Source of the DNA: an uncultured Eubacteriales bacterium
GTDB lineage: Bacteria; Bacillota; Clostridia; UBA1381
Direction: 5' to 3'
Assembly (NCBI GenBank): GCA_900556575.1
Contig: USPO01000020.1
Coordinates: 1 to 13,465 of the forward strand
DNA: 13,465 nt
A model generated the notes under the pieces. It did no database searches. It was not told where the DNA came from and worked only from the letters and a program-made list of their open reading frames with translations. Shown in pieces: positions 1-7,439 of this stretch (position 1 is the first letter of the stretch; the number at the start of each line of letters is the position of its first letter). The position numbers were made by a program, and so were the translations under genes.

Positions 1-726
1 CAATACATACATAAAGGACAAAATAACCTTTATTTACAAAAATTTGATGTAGAAGCAACAAATGGACTATATTCAAATCAATATATGCAAAACCTAATGG
101 CAGCAGAAAATGAAGGATTAACATTAAAAAATACATATAAAAATACAAATTCAATGTCATCAGCACATACATTCATAATACCAGTATATGAGAATATGCC
201 AAAAGCAGATTGTGCAAGACCATCTACAAATGGAACAAGTAATGTAACAACAGATTTAGTAAGAGTAAATGTTAATAGTACAATAAGATTAAGAAATGCT
301 GTGAATGGCAATAATACAGTTGGATGGCTATATAAAGATGAAATTGTAACTAGATTGGAAAAAGCAACAACAAAAGTAAATGGAACTTATTGGGACAAAA
401 TAAAGAAAGCTGATGGAACAACAGGATATGTAGCTAGAGAAACTTATGAGAACGAAAGTGAGTATAAATTGTATTTAGTTCCTATAAGTGAAGACAGCGG
501 AAATAATAGTAATAACAATAATAGCAATGAAAACAATCAAATTCTAAAAGGTGATGTAAATAAAGATGGAAAAATTGATTCAATGGATATGTATAATGTT
601 ATACAATATATTTTAGGCAATATAACTTTAGATGAAAGTCAAAAGAAAACAATTGATTTAAATAGTGATGGAAAAATTGATTCAATGGACATGTATTTAT
701 TGATTCAAATAATATTAAAAGAGTAG
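1..726 (+). CDS. Secreted glucosaminidase-SH3b-dockerin protein, C-terminal 241 residues (5' end outside window)
   Basis: The frame is open from base 1 to a TAG at 724-726, so this is the C-terminal part of a longer protein; the first in-frame ATG (85) is internal. Residues ~1-66 read like the end of a Clostridia LytD-type endo-beta-N-acetylglucosaminidase domain (motifs LYLQKFDVE, YMQNLMAAENEG, FIIPVYENMP), a family that cuts glycan strands in peptidoglycan. Residues ~85-160 resemble a bacterial SH3 domain (RLRNAVNG, GWLYKDE, TGYVARE), usually a wall-binding module. A Ser/Asn-rich linker (~167-180) leads to a type I dockerin (~183-241) with two calcium loops, GDVNKDGKIDSMDMY and IDLNSDGKIDSMDMY. 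A dockerin implies docking to a cohesin partner; no cohesin is in this window. The role as a wall hydrolase held in a surface complex is inferred from the domains. The catalytic Glu would be upstream and cannot be checked. Codon use is strongly AT-biased, as in the next gene. Confidence 0.85.
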   Translation, partial: QYIHKGQNNLYLQKFDVEATNGLYSNQYMQNLMAAENEGLTLKNTYKNTNSMSSAHTFIIPVYENMPKADCARPSTNGTSNVTTDLVRVNVNSTIRLRNAVNGNNTVGWLYKDEIVTRLEKATTKVNGTYWDKIKKADGTTGYVARETYENESEYKLYLVPISEDSGNNSNNNNSNENNQILKGDVNKDGKIDSMDMYNVIQYILGNITLDESQKKTIDLNSDGKIDSMDMYLLIQIILKE

Positions 727-735
727 GTGAAAAAA

Positions 736-1962
736 GTGAAAAAAATAAGAATTTTTATAAGTGCAATATTTTTTGTAGTATTATTATTGATATGCAATAA
801 TGTTAAAGCAACTAATATAACAGTATCTCCAAGCGAACCAAAGGTTGGAGATGAAGTAACAATAACGATAAGTGTGCCAAATGTTCATACCTCTTCAGTT
901 ACAGCAAATATTAGTGGAGTGGTATCAGGAAAAATTAAGGTTGTAGGAGGCGATTTAGCTGGTAATGCTAGTAATTATTCTAATTCAGCTAAATTTAAAT
1001 GTGATAGAGAAGGAAAAATAAATATAGAAATAACTTCAGATTCTTCAGCTGTATTGAATGGACAATATGTAAATGTTGCGGCCCAAAAAAGTATAAATGT
1101 TTCTAAAGCAAGTACAAATAATTCAAACCAAAGCAATAATTCAAATTCAGGCTCTAATTCCAATGCTAGTTCGACAACACAACAACAAACAAAATCTAAT
1201 GTTGCAACATTAGCAAACCTAGGAATAAAAGGACAATATGATTTTACTGGATTTAGAGCAGCAAAAACTTCATATTCAGTAACAGTACCAAATGAAGCAG
1301 AATCAGTAGAAATATATGCAAGCAAAGGTCAAAGTGGACAAAAAATAACAGGAACAGGTGTAAAACAATTAAAAGAAGGAACAAATACAGTAAACGTAGT
1401 AGTAACAGCAGAAGATGGAACAACTACAAAAACATATACAATTAACATTGAAAGAAAATCAGCAGAAACAACAGATAATAAGGAAGAAAATACAGAAGAA
1501 CAACAAGAAGAAACATCCACAGAGGAAGAAGAAACATTTGGATTAAAAGAATTAAAAATAGATGGACTAGAATTAACACCAGAATTTAAAACAGATGTAT
1601 ATAAATATAGTGCTGAACTAAAAGAAAACAAATCAAGTTTAGAATTAACAACAATAGCAACAGAAGAAAATGCAGAAATAGAAGTTACAGGAAATGAAGA
1701 TTTAAAAGATGGTGAAAATATAATTACTGTAATAGTCAAAGAAAAAGATACTGATAAAACTGCTACATACCAAATAACAGTAAATAAAATCAAAGAAGAG
1801 ACAAATATAACAGAAGCAACAGTCAACAATCAGACTGCCGCAATGGAAGTTCCGGCACAGCTGGTAAACGGCAAAACAATGGTCCCTCTGCGTTTCTTGT
1901 CTGAAGAATTGGGTTATACAGTATCATGGAATGAGGAAACAAGGACAGCAGTTATAGGATAA
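736..1962 (+). CDS. Secreted cadherin-like beta-sandwich surface protein with C-terminal stalk half-domain (possible chimera)
   Basis: A GTG start at 736 is chosen because AGGTGA at 725-730 sits 5 nt before it; the in-frame GTG at 727 overlaps that site. The product is about 408 residues. It opens with a signal peptide (KKIRIF then a hydrophobic run to NNVKA). An Ig-like beta region follows (VSPSEPKVGDEVTITISVPN), then a Ser/Asn/Gln linker. Two repeats resemble the cadherin-like beta-sandwich family (PF12733): LANLGIKGQYDFTGFRAAKT...YTINIER and LKELKIDGLELTPEFKTDVY...YQITVNK, separated by a Glu/Thr-rich spacer. The last ~45 residues (VPAQLVNGKTMVPLRFLSEE...) match the copper-amine-oxidase-like stalk domain (PF07833). 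No catalytic motif is present; surface adhesion or a scaffold role is inferred. It directly follows the dockerin gene, probably as one transcript. Codon style changes abruptly at ~1820, so the stalk part may not belong to the same natural gene. Confidence 0.75.
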   Translation: MKKIRIFISAIFFVVLLLICNNVKATNITVSPSEPKVGDEVTITISVPNVHTSSVTANISGVVSGKIKVVGGDLAGNASNYSNSAKFKCDREGKINIEITSDSSAVLNGQYVNVAAQKSINVSKASTNNSNQSNNSNSGSNSNASSTTQQQTKSNVATLANLGIKGQYDFTGFRAAKTSYSVTVPNEAESVEIYASKGQSGQKITGTGVKQLKEGTNTVNVVVTAEDGTTTKTYTINIERKSAETTDNKEENTEEQQEETSTEEEETFGLKELKIDGLELTPEFKTDVYKYSAELKENKSSLELTTIATEENAEIEVTGNEDLKDGENIITVIVKEKDTDKTATYQITVNKIKEETNITEATVNNQTAAMEVPAQLVNGKTMVPLRFLSEELGYTVSWNEETRTAVIG

Positions 1963-1990
1963 TTATACACTTTTTAATTATTTTGTTTTT

Positions 1991-2028
1991 GTTACCGATG
2001 CAAGGCATAAATGCTTTGCATCGGTAAC
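1991..2028. other. Long near-perfect intergenic hairpin without a U-tract
   Basis: GTTACCGATGCAA at 1991-2003 is the exact reverse complement of the right arm ending at 2028. The inner bases extend the pairing (AAGGCAT against ATGCTTT, one G-U), so about 16-17 pairs close on a very small loop. It lies 28 bp after the stop at 1962. A terminator would be expected here, but no T-run follows on either strand: AGCAAAAAGCTAC follows on the plus strand and A-rich sequence on the minus. It may be a factor-assisted terminator, an mRNA 3' stabiliser or a protein-binding palindrome. The rest of 1963-2160 is AT-rich and holds nothing else I can support. Confidence 0.6.
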
Positions 2029-2169
2029 AGCAAAAAGCTACAAGCAAATACAAAAATTGATTCTTTTTATTTTTGTCTAATTCTCATATTGCTTTTATTT
2101 GCATATTGTGATAAAATAATCAAATAGGGTAAAAATATTTCCCTGATAATAATAATTGAGGTGAACATG

Positions 2170-2700
2170 ATGATGCATTATATACGTCATTTTGTGACAA
2201 TAACAAAGCATAGGCACATGGTTATCCGCCATTGCTTTAAAGCCGGAATACTTTGGCGCGGACTTATGCATGACCTGTCAAAATACAGTCCCGTAGAATT
2301 TATAAACGGTGCAAAATACTATCTCGGTACAAAAAGTCCGACCGTTGCCGAAAGGCTTGACAAAGGCTATTCTGATGCCTGGCTGCACCATAAGGGCAGA
2401 AACAGACATCACTTTGAGTATTGGACAGATTATTCCAACGCAACAAAAAAGCAAGAACCGGTAAAAATGCCGCTTGTATTTGTAAAGGAAATGTTCTGTG
2501 ACAGAGTTGCCGCAGGAAAAATCTATAACGGAAAGAATTATACGAACGATAACCCCATAGATTACTTCAGAAAGGGCTGTGCAAAAACATCAATGCACCC
2601 CGAAACAGCCGCACTTCTTGAAGGCTGGCTGCTAATGCTTCAAAAAGAGGGCGAGGAAACAACATTTAAACATATTCGTAATATGAAAGGTGATTATTAA
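2170..2700 (+). CDS. DUF5662 family protein
   Basis: Function is not known. Three consecutive in-frame ATGs (2167, 2170, 2173) follow a GAGGTG at 2158-2163. The 6 nt spacing favours 2170; the GTG at 2161 lies inside the ribosome site. The ~176-residue product has the features I associate with DUF5662: HFVTITKHRHMV near the N-terminus, GLMHDLSKYSPVEF, then YSDAWLHHKGRNRHHFEYW. The HD pair and clustered histidines suggest metal binding and recall HD-domain hydrolases, but that is inference. There is no signal peptide or membrane segment, so it should be cytosolic. Its stop codon overlaps the start of the cardiolipin synthase gene (TAATG at 2698-2702), which points to one operon with coupled translation and perhaps a role in lipid or envelope metabolism. 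Codon use matches the genes to its right, not those to its left. Confidence 0.85.
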   Translation: MMHYIRHFVTITKHRHMVIRHCFKAGILWRGLMHDLSKYSPVEFINGAKYYLGTKSPTVAERLDKGYSDAWLHHKGRNRHHFEYWTDYSNATKKQEPVKMPLVFVKEMFCDRVAAGKIYNGKNYTNDNPIDYFRKGCAKTSMHPETAALLEGWLLMLQKEGEETTFKHIRNMKGDY

Positions 2701-4226
2701 TGCTTCAGCGTCTGATTCGTTTGGTTTATTCAAACAAGCTTTTTGCAATTTTAATGCTTTTGATACAAATTGCAATCCTTGCTGCCGGCACATATTGGCT
2801 AAGAGATTATATGCTTTACCTCCACGGCGCATACATAATCCTGACGGCGGTATTGGTTATATATGAGGTAAACCGAACAGAAAATCCTACATTTAAAATT
2901 ACATGGCTTTTGCTTATCGCATTAGTCCCCATATTCGGTATGCTGCTGTATGTTGACATAAGCTCAAGGGCAATAAGACACTCACTCGGTGAGGCAATAG
3001 AATATGTGCGGAAAGAGGCTCCGTCCGACAATAAGCTGTTAAATGAGCTTAAAGAAAACGGCTCCTCCTTAAGCGGTACGGCAAAATTTCTTTCCGATTA
3101 CGGTTCTTCACCTGTGTTTACACATTCAGCAGTAAAATATTATTCACTTGGCGACTATATGTTCAAGGATATGCTTGATGCACTCAAGAGTGCCGAAAAA
3201 TTTATTTTTCTTGAATTTTTCATTATAAACCGAGAGGGACGTGTATGGCCCGAAATTCTTTCTATATTGAAAGAAAAGGTAAAGCAAGGTGTTGAGGTTC
3301 GGATAATATATGATGGCATGGGATGCCTTACTACTCTCCCCCGTTACTATGAGGAAGAATTAAATTCGCTTAAGATAAAGTGCAGAACCTTTCTTCCTGT
3401 TCAGCCCCTGCTTTCCACCTACCAAAACAACCGTGACCATAGAAAAATTATGGTTATTGACGGTAATATTGCATTTACCGGCGGAATAAACCTTGCCGAT
3501 GAATATGCAAACTATATCGAAAGATTTGGTCACTGGAAAGATACCGGTGTCAGAATAACCGGCAGTGCCGCCTCAGGCTTTACAGGTATGTTCCTTCAAA
3601 TGTGGAACGGAATGGGAAAATATGACCAGCCGGAGCAATGCCGGCAATATATGCAAATGTCAGCTCCCGAAGAATGTGAAGGAATTGTTATACCGTTCTC
3701 TGACTCGCCGCTTGACGAGGTTAATGTCGGAATGAGAGTATATATAGATATGATTAATCACGCAAGGCATCATATAAATATCACAACTCCATATCTTGTA
3801 CTCGATGACGAACTGTATAATGCCTTAAGGTATGCGGTTCAGCGCGGTGTTGACGTAACGATAATAATGCCGCATATACCGGATAAAAAATACGCTTTCT
3901 GGCTCGCAAGGACCTATTATCCGCAGTTGCTAAAAAGCGGAGTTAAAATATACGAATATTCTCCCGGCTTTGTACATTCGAAAATGCTTGAATGTGACGG
4001 AATAAACGCCGTTGTCGGAACAGTAAATTTTGATTACCGCAGTCTTTTTCTTCACCATGAATGCGGAGTATTTATGTGCGGTGTTCCCGAAATAAAAGAT
4101 ATAGTCGATGATGTTGAAAATACATTACAGAAATGCAGTGAAATCACAATTTATGATTACAAGCGTTTTAATATCTTTGAAAAATTTATAGGCAGAGTAA
4201 TAAGGCTTATTGCTCCGCTGTTGTAA
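2700..4226 (+). CDS. cls: Cardiolipin synthase (phospholipase D superfamily)
   Basis: This is a membrane enzyme that joins two phosphatidylglycerol molecules into cardiolipin and glycerol. The 508-residue length is usual for bacterial Cls. The N-terminus has hydrophobic helices at ~12-30, ~40-55 and ~67-85. Two phospholipase D HxKx4D motifs are complete: H247, K249 and D254 (HRKIMVID) and H426, K428 and D433 (HSKMLECD). Each is followed by the expected downstream pattern (FTGGINLADEY and VVGTVNFDYRS). The ATG at 2700 overlaps the stop of the DUF5662 gene by one base and no separate strong ribosome site is visible, so translation is probably coupled. The gene ends at a strong bidirectional terminator. 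Both catalytic motifs are intact, so it is probably functional. Other PLD-type phosphatidyltransferases are possible but less likely at this architecture. Confidence 0.95.
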   Translation: MLQRLIRLVYSNKLFAILMLLIQIAILAAGTYWLRDYMLYLHGAYIILTAVLVIYEVNRTENPTFKITWLLLIALVPIFGMLLYVDISSRAIRHSLGEAIEYVRKEAPSDNKLLNELKENGSSLSGTAKFLSDYGSSPVFTHSAVKYYSLGDYMFKDMLDALKSAEKFIFLEFFIINREGRVWPEILSILKEKVKQGVEVRIIYDGMGCLTTLPRYYEEELNSLKIKCRTFLPVQPLLSTYQNNRDHRKIMVIDGNIAFTGGINLADEYANYIERFGHWKDTGVRITGSAASGFTGMFLQMWNGMGKYDQPEQCRQYMQMSAPEECEGIVIPFSDSPLDEVNVGMRVYIDMINHARHHINITTPYLVLDDELYNALRYAVQRGVDVTIIMPHIPDKKYAFWLARTYYPQLLKSGVKIYEYSPGFVHSKMLECDGINAVVGTVNFDYRSLFLHHECGVFMCGVPEIKDIVDDVENTLQKCSEITIYDYKRFNIFEKFIGRVIRLIAPLL

Positions 4227-4274
4227 AAAACAGCTGTAATACGGCTCACATGAGTTTTATTACAGCTGTTTTTT
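4225..4274. terminator. Bidirectional intrinsic terminator between cls and the MATE gene
   Basis: The arm at 4225-4240 (AAAAAACAGCTGTAAT) is the exact complement of the arm at 4259-4274, giving a 16 bp stem around an 18 nt loop. The A-run on the left and T-run on the right supply a U-tract for either strand. It serves the convergent cls (+) and MATE (-) genes; the stem overlaps the last base or two of each stop codon. Confidence 0.92.
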
Positions 4275-5626
4275 TATTTTGATAATCTATGTGACGGACG
4301 GCTTATCAGCAATGCCACAAAAATAAGCAGCGCCGTTACCGAAAGGCTCAGCGGATATACCGCCATAATCGTCTGAAATGTTCTGTTTAACGGAAATACA
4401 AATTCTATCCACGCAATTCTTACACCGCAGACTCCTATTGTTGTAAGTATTGCAGGTAAAAGTGATATTCCAAAACCTCTCATATATCCTGACATTACTT
4501 CATAAAGCATTGTAAATATGTATGCCGTAAATACCATAACGAGTCTTACATATCCCGTACTTATTACCTCCGCATCATTATTGAATATTGCAAGGAGATT
4601 TTTTCCAAACAGCAGAATAACCGCTATTGTTATTCCGGCGACTGCAAAATCCTCTATCAGCGACAATGCTAAAATTCTTTTGCATCTCGTTAGCTTTCCC
4701 GCCCCGTAGTTTTGACCGACAAAGGTCGTGCAGGCCTGCCCGAATGAATTTATAACATAATAAGCAAATATTTCAATATTATATGCCGCACTCGATGCTG
4801 CTATTACAACTGTTCCAAGACTGTTGATTGCCGCTTGAATTACTATATTGGCTAATGCGAAAACAGCACTCTGTATCCCTGCCGGAAGACCTATCTTCAA
4901 TATATTTTTCATTATGTTCGTATCTATTGAAAATTTCTTTAAATCCAAATGTATACATTTATCTGTTTTCAAAAGCTTTATAAGCAGTATTATGGAGCTT
5001 ATTGTATTCGATATTACCGTAGCTATTGCGACACCGTTCACTGACATATGAAGTACAATTACAAAAAATAAATTCAATATTACATTTATCACTCCGGAAA
5101 CGGCAAGTGCAGCTAATGGTGTTTTTGTATCTCCGGCACTCCTGAATATTGCCGCCTCAAAGTTATACAAAAATATAACCGGCATACCGAGCAGATAAAT
5201 TCTAAGATACAATAACGTCAAATTCATCATATCATCAGGGATTTTAAGCAGCCGAAGAACATTCACTGCAAGCGGTTCGCCTATGAGCATTACCGCTATA
5301 CCTCCCGTAAGTGCCATAATCAGCGATGTATGCACCGCCTTTTTTACCGTTTGAAAATCCTCACGTCCTATTGCATTCGCAATCACAACATTTGTACCCA
5401 ATGCAATTCCTATAAATAAATTGAGTATCAGCCCTACTATCGGAGCATTCGCCCCAACTGCCTCAACCGCCGCCGTCTTATCTCCGGCAGCAAAGTTTCC
5501 TACCACAGCTACATCGGACGCATTAAAAAGCTGTTCTAAAACAGCTGTCGCCGCAATAGGCATTGCAAACATTATCAGCTTATTCCAAATAGAGTCGTTA
5601 ATCATATCTATTTCTTTTCGTTTCAA
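4274..5626 (-). CDS. MATE family multidrug/metabolite efflux transporter
   Basis: This is a cation-coupled membrane exporter of about 450 residues, the normal length for the family, with roughly twelve hydrophobic helices along its whole length. Family features include the N-terminal WNKLIMFAMPIAATAVLEQLFNASD region with VVGNFAAG after it, the mid-protein LPAGIQSAVFALANIVIQAA, and FVGQNYGAGKLTRCKRI at the start of the second half. The substrate cannot be told from sequence. Translation most likely begins at TTG (5624-5626), because GGAGG at 5634-5638 lies 7 nt before it; the first in-frame ATG is seven codons further in and has no such site. The gene is divergent from a LysR-type regulator, and both have their own promoter in a 161 bp gap, so control by that regulator is likely. 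It ends at the terminator shared with cls. Confidence 0.93.
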   Translation of the reverse strand: MKRKEIDMINDSIWNKLIMFAMPIAATAVLEQLFNASDVAVVGNFAAGDKTAAVEAVGANAPIVGLILNLFIGIALGTNVVIANAIGREDFQTVKKAVHTSLIMALTGGIAVMLIGEPLAVNVLRLLKIPDDMMNLTLLYLRIYLLGMPVIFLYNFEAAIFRSAGDTKTPLAALAVSGVINVILNLFFVIVLHMSVNGVAIATVISNTISSIILLIKLLKTDKCIHLDLKKFSIDTNIMKNILKIGLPAGIQSAVFALANIVIQAAINSLGTVVIAASSAAYNIEIFAYYVINSFGQACTTFVGQNYGAGKLTRCKRILALSLIEDFAVAGITIAVILLFGKNLLAIFNNDAEVISTGYVRLVMVFTAYIFTMLYEVMSGYMRGFGISLLPAILTTIGVCGVRIAWIEFVFPLNRTFQTIMAVYPLSLSVTALLIFVALLISRPSHRLSK

Positions 5627-5672
5627 GTTTATTCCTCCGTTCCGCCTTAAATCAGTTACTTTTTCTTATTAT

Positions 5673-5701
5673 AGTATAACACAATATACTTATAATATCA
5701 A
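5673..5701 (-). promoter_or_regulatory. Sigma-A promoter for the MATE transporter gene
   Basis: On the minus strand TTGATA (5696-5701) is followed after exactly 17 nt by TATACT (5673-5678), five of six matches to each consensus box. It lies about 45 bp before the TTG start of the transporter. Confidence 0.8.
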
Positions 5702-5729
5702 ATACCTATATTGAATGCTTTATCATAGT

Positions 5730-5758
5730 TGACAGGCATGGTAAACCATGTTATAATA
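5730..5758 (+). promoter_or_regulatory. Perfect-consensus sigma-A promoter for the lysR gene
   Basis: TTGACA at 5730-5735 is followed after exactly 17 nt by TATAAT at 5753-5758, a perfect match in both boxes and spacing. It lies about 30 bp before the regulator start. A promoter this strong before a regulator gene normally implies repression, and the spacer holds a palindrome. Confidence 0.9.
5738..5751. promoter_or_regulatory. Palindromic operator candidate inside the lysR promoter spacer
   Basis: CATGGT-AA-ACCATG is a perfect inverted repeat with 6 bp arms, lying wholly between the -35 and -10 boxes. A protein bound there would block RNA polymerase. Autorepression by the LysR protein is the simplest guess. 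The arms do not look like a textbook T-N11-A LysR box, so another repressor is possible. Confidence 0.55.
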
Positions 5759-5787
5759 TATATAAATTACATGGAGGTACTGTTTTA

Positions 5788-6681
5788 ATGGATATTCGTA
5801 TACTTCGTTATTTTCTTACTATTGCAAGAGAGCAAAACATAACAAAAGCAGCAAGGGTTCTGCACATAAGCCAGCCGTCACTTTCAAGACAGATAAAATC
5901 TCTGGAAGATGAATTGGGCAAAACCTTAATTATAAGAGGAAAAAGAAATATATCGCTTACAGACGATGGAATTTTACTCAGCAAGCGAGCTGAAGAAATA
6001 ATAGCAATGTTTGATAAAACACAAAAAGAATTAAGTAATAATTCAAATAATATCGGCGGCGAAGTATCAATCGGCGGAAATCCCATTATGTCTATACTCA
6101 CACCTGCCGCAAGACTTCGTGAAAAATATCCCGATGTGCATTATGATTTTTTCATAGGTTCCGCAACGGAGATTACAGAGCGTTTAGATAACGGCAGCAT
6201 TGATTTTGCAATTTTGCTAAAGCCAATCGATATAATGAAATATGATTATATCGACCTTCCCGACTTGTCTCACTGGGGGCTGATCATTCCGAGAAATCAC
6301 CCGCTTTCCGAAAAGCCGTATATTGAAAGAGATGATTTTATCAAGGTTCCTCTTATACTGCACAGCCGTCCCGGACTGCAAAGACTGATAGCGCAATGGG
6401 CGGAAACAGATATTGAAAATTTAAACATAAGTGCCGCATACAACGTTGTAAACAGAAGTCCGATAAACTTTGTTAAAAGCGGACTCGGCTGTTTTTTGAC
6501 AACAGACGATTTAATGCCCATGCCGTATGATACAGATGTATGCTTTAAACAGCTATACCCTGTTTTGGAAACCCATTATGTGATGGCATGGAAACGCTTT
6601 GCCGCAAGGGGAAAAGCAGCTGAATTCTTTTTCAGTGAAGTTAAAGAATATATAAAAAATACCGACAGGGACTGCAGTTAA
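5788..6681 (+). CDS. LysR-type transcriptional regulator
   Basis: This 297-residue protein has the usual LTTR length and layout. The N-terminal winged helix-turn-helix spans ~1-60 (MDIRILRYFLTIAREQNITK, then AARVLHISQPSLSRQIKSLE), followed by the linker helix and a periplasmic-binding-protein-like effector domain (~90-290; GEVSIGGNPIMSIL, DFAILLKPID). The ATG at 5788 has GGAGGT at 5773-5778, 9 nt upstream. It is divergent from the MATE exporter, and by the usual LTTR arrangement it probably controls that gene and itself in response to a small molecule the pump may export. The effector cannot be inferred from sequence. The 3' end overlaps the left arm of a bidirectional terminator. Confidence 0.94.
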   Translation: MDIRILRYFLTIAREQNITKAARVLHISQPSLSRQIKSLEDELGKTLIIRGKRNISLTDDGILLSKRAEEIIAMFDKTQKELSNNSNNIGGEVSIGGNPIMSILTPAARLREKYPDVHYDFFIGSATEITERLDNGSIDFAILLKPIDIMKYDYIDLPDLSHWGLIIPRNHPLSEKPYIERDDFIKVPLILHSRPGLQRLIAQWAETDIENLNISAAYNVVNRSPINFVKSGLGCFLTTDDLMPMPYDTDVCFKQLYPVLETHYVMAWKRFAARGKAAEFFFSEVKEYIKNTDRDCS

Positions 6682-6698
6682 GCACCTGTCGGTATTTT
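6656..6698. terminator. Bidirectional intrinsic terminator after lysR
   Basis: AAAATACCGACAGG (6656-6669) pairs exactly with CCTGTCGGTATTTT (6685-6698): a 14 bp stem around a 15 nt loop, with an A-run before it and T's after it. It serves lysR (+) and the convergent membrane-protein gene (-), whose stop is at 6701. The left arm lies inside the last codons of lysR. Confidence 0.9.
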
Positions 6699-6700
6699 AA

Positions 6701-7423
6701 TTATCTGTTATCGAGCTGCCTTATTTTTTCTTTAATTTCGGCTTCCTTCGCCTCATCCGAGGCAGTCTTGACCGATACGGGCATAAAGCCTTTAAATGCT
6801 CTTGAATATATATGAAACTCCGTCTGCTGATTTCTCAAATTGATATGCTTTAACAGCCTTAGAATTGCTTTCTTTGAAAACATCGTTATCGGCATATATG
6901 CATAATCTCCGTCAAAGGTTTCAATATAGAATATATCCATGGTCTGAACAATCCTTTTCACCGTAAAATCCTTGGATTTTTCAAACGGCTCAAGTTCATC
7001 CATAAATTCATCGGCTGTTTTGACCGTTCTTTTCAAATAATTCTTTGTACCAATATATACATCACTTATTTCATCTATTCTGATTTCCAAAAGCTCTGTT
7101 TTTGCCGGAATAAACTCACGCAGAATAGCAACAGGAAACTTAGTGGCATAAGGCATAAAGCCGTTATCCCATCTCCTCATATATATACTTCTCTTATCTG
7201 CCGCCACATATGTTGTATATACGGTGTTTGCCCTAATCGCAACATATGTTACACAAAGCAATGCGGCAATAAGATAGCTTATGACAAACAGCGGCTTATT
7301 TGATACAAGGTTATATACAGCAAGTATAACCGCAGCAAGTGCAACTACTGATAGTATCGCTATTGTTATAAAGCTTTTCCTCCTGTAAGAGGGTTTTGTC
7401 ATTGCTTTTACACTGTATGCCAT
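6701..7423 (-). CDS. Two-helix membrane protein of unknown function
   Basis: I do not recognise the family with confidence. The 240-residue product has a short basic N-terminus, two hydrophobic helices at ~17-40 and ~44-64, then a ~175-residue soluble part rich in alternating beta-like segments and charged residues. By the positive-inside rule the N-terminus (KAMTKPSYRRK) and the soluble domain probably face the cytoplasm. A helical hairpin plus a beta-rich domain recalls bacterial PH-like or YcxB-like membrane proteins, but I see no diagnostic motif. The ATG at 7421-7423 has only a weak ribosome site (GGAT, 6 nt away). A TnpB insertion element ends about 10-20 bp upstream, and a strong AGGAGG lies on the element's far side, so the insertion may have lowered or rerouted expression. 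The reading frame itself is intact. Confidence 0.7.
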   Translation of the reverse strand: MAYSVKAMTKPSYRRKSFITIAILSVVALAAVILAVYNLVSNKPLFVISYLIAALLCVTYVAIRANTVYTTYVAADKRSIYMRRWDNGFMPYATKFPVAILREFIPAKTELLEIRIDEISDVYIGTKNYLKRTVKTADEFMDELEPFEKSKDFTVKRIVQTMDIFYIETFDGDYAYMPITMFSKKAILRLLKHINLRNQQTEFHIYSRAFKGFMPVSVKTASDEAKEAEIKEKIRQLDNR

Positions 7424-7439
7424 AGTTTTATCCGTTACT

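Noticed and set aside
975..1829. Two long minus-strand frames (116 and 166 residues) opposite the cadherin-like protein gene
   Set aside because: They are antisense to a protein with a signal peptide and two recognisable domains; the low-complexity Ser/Val composition is the complement of AT-rich coding codons.
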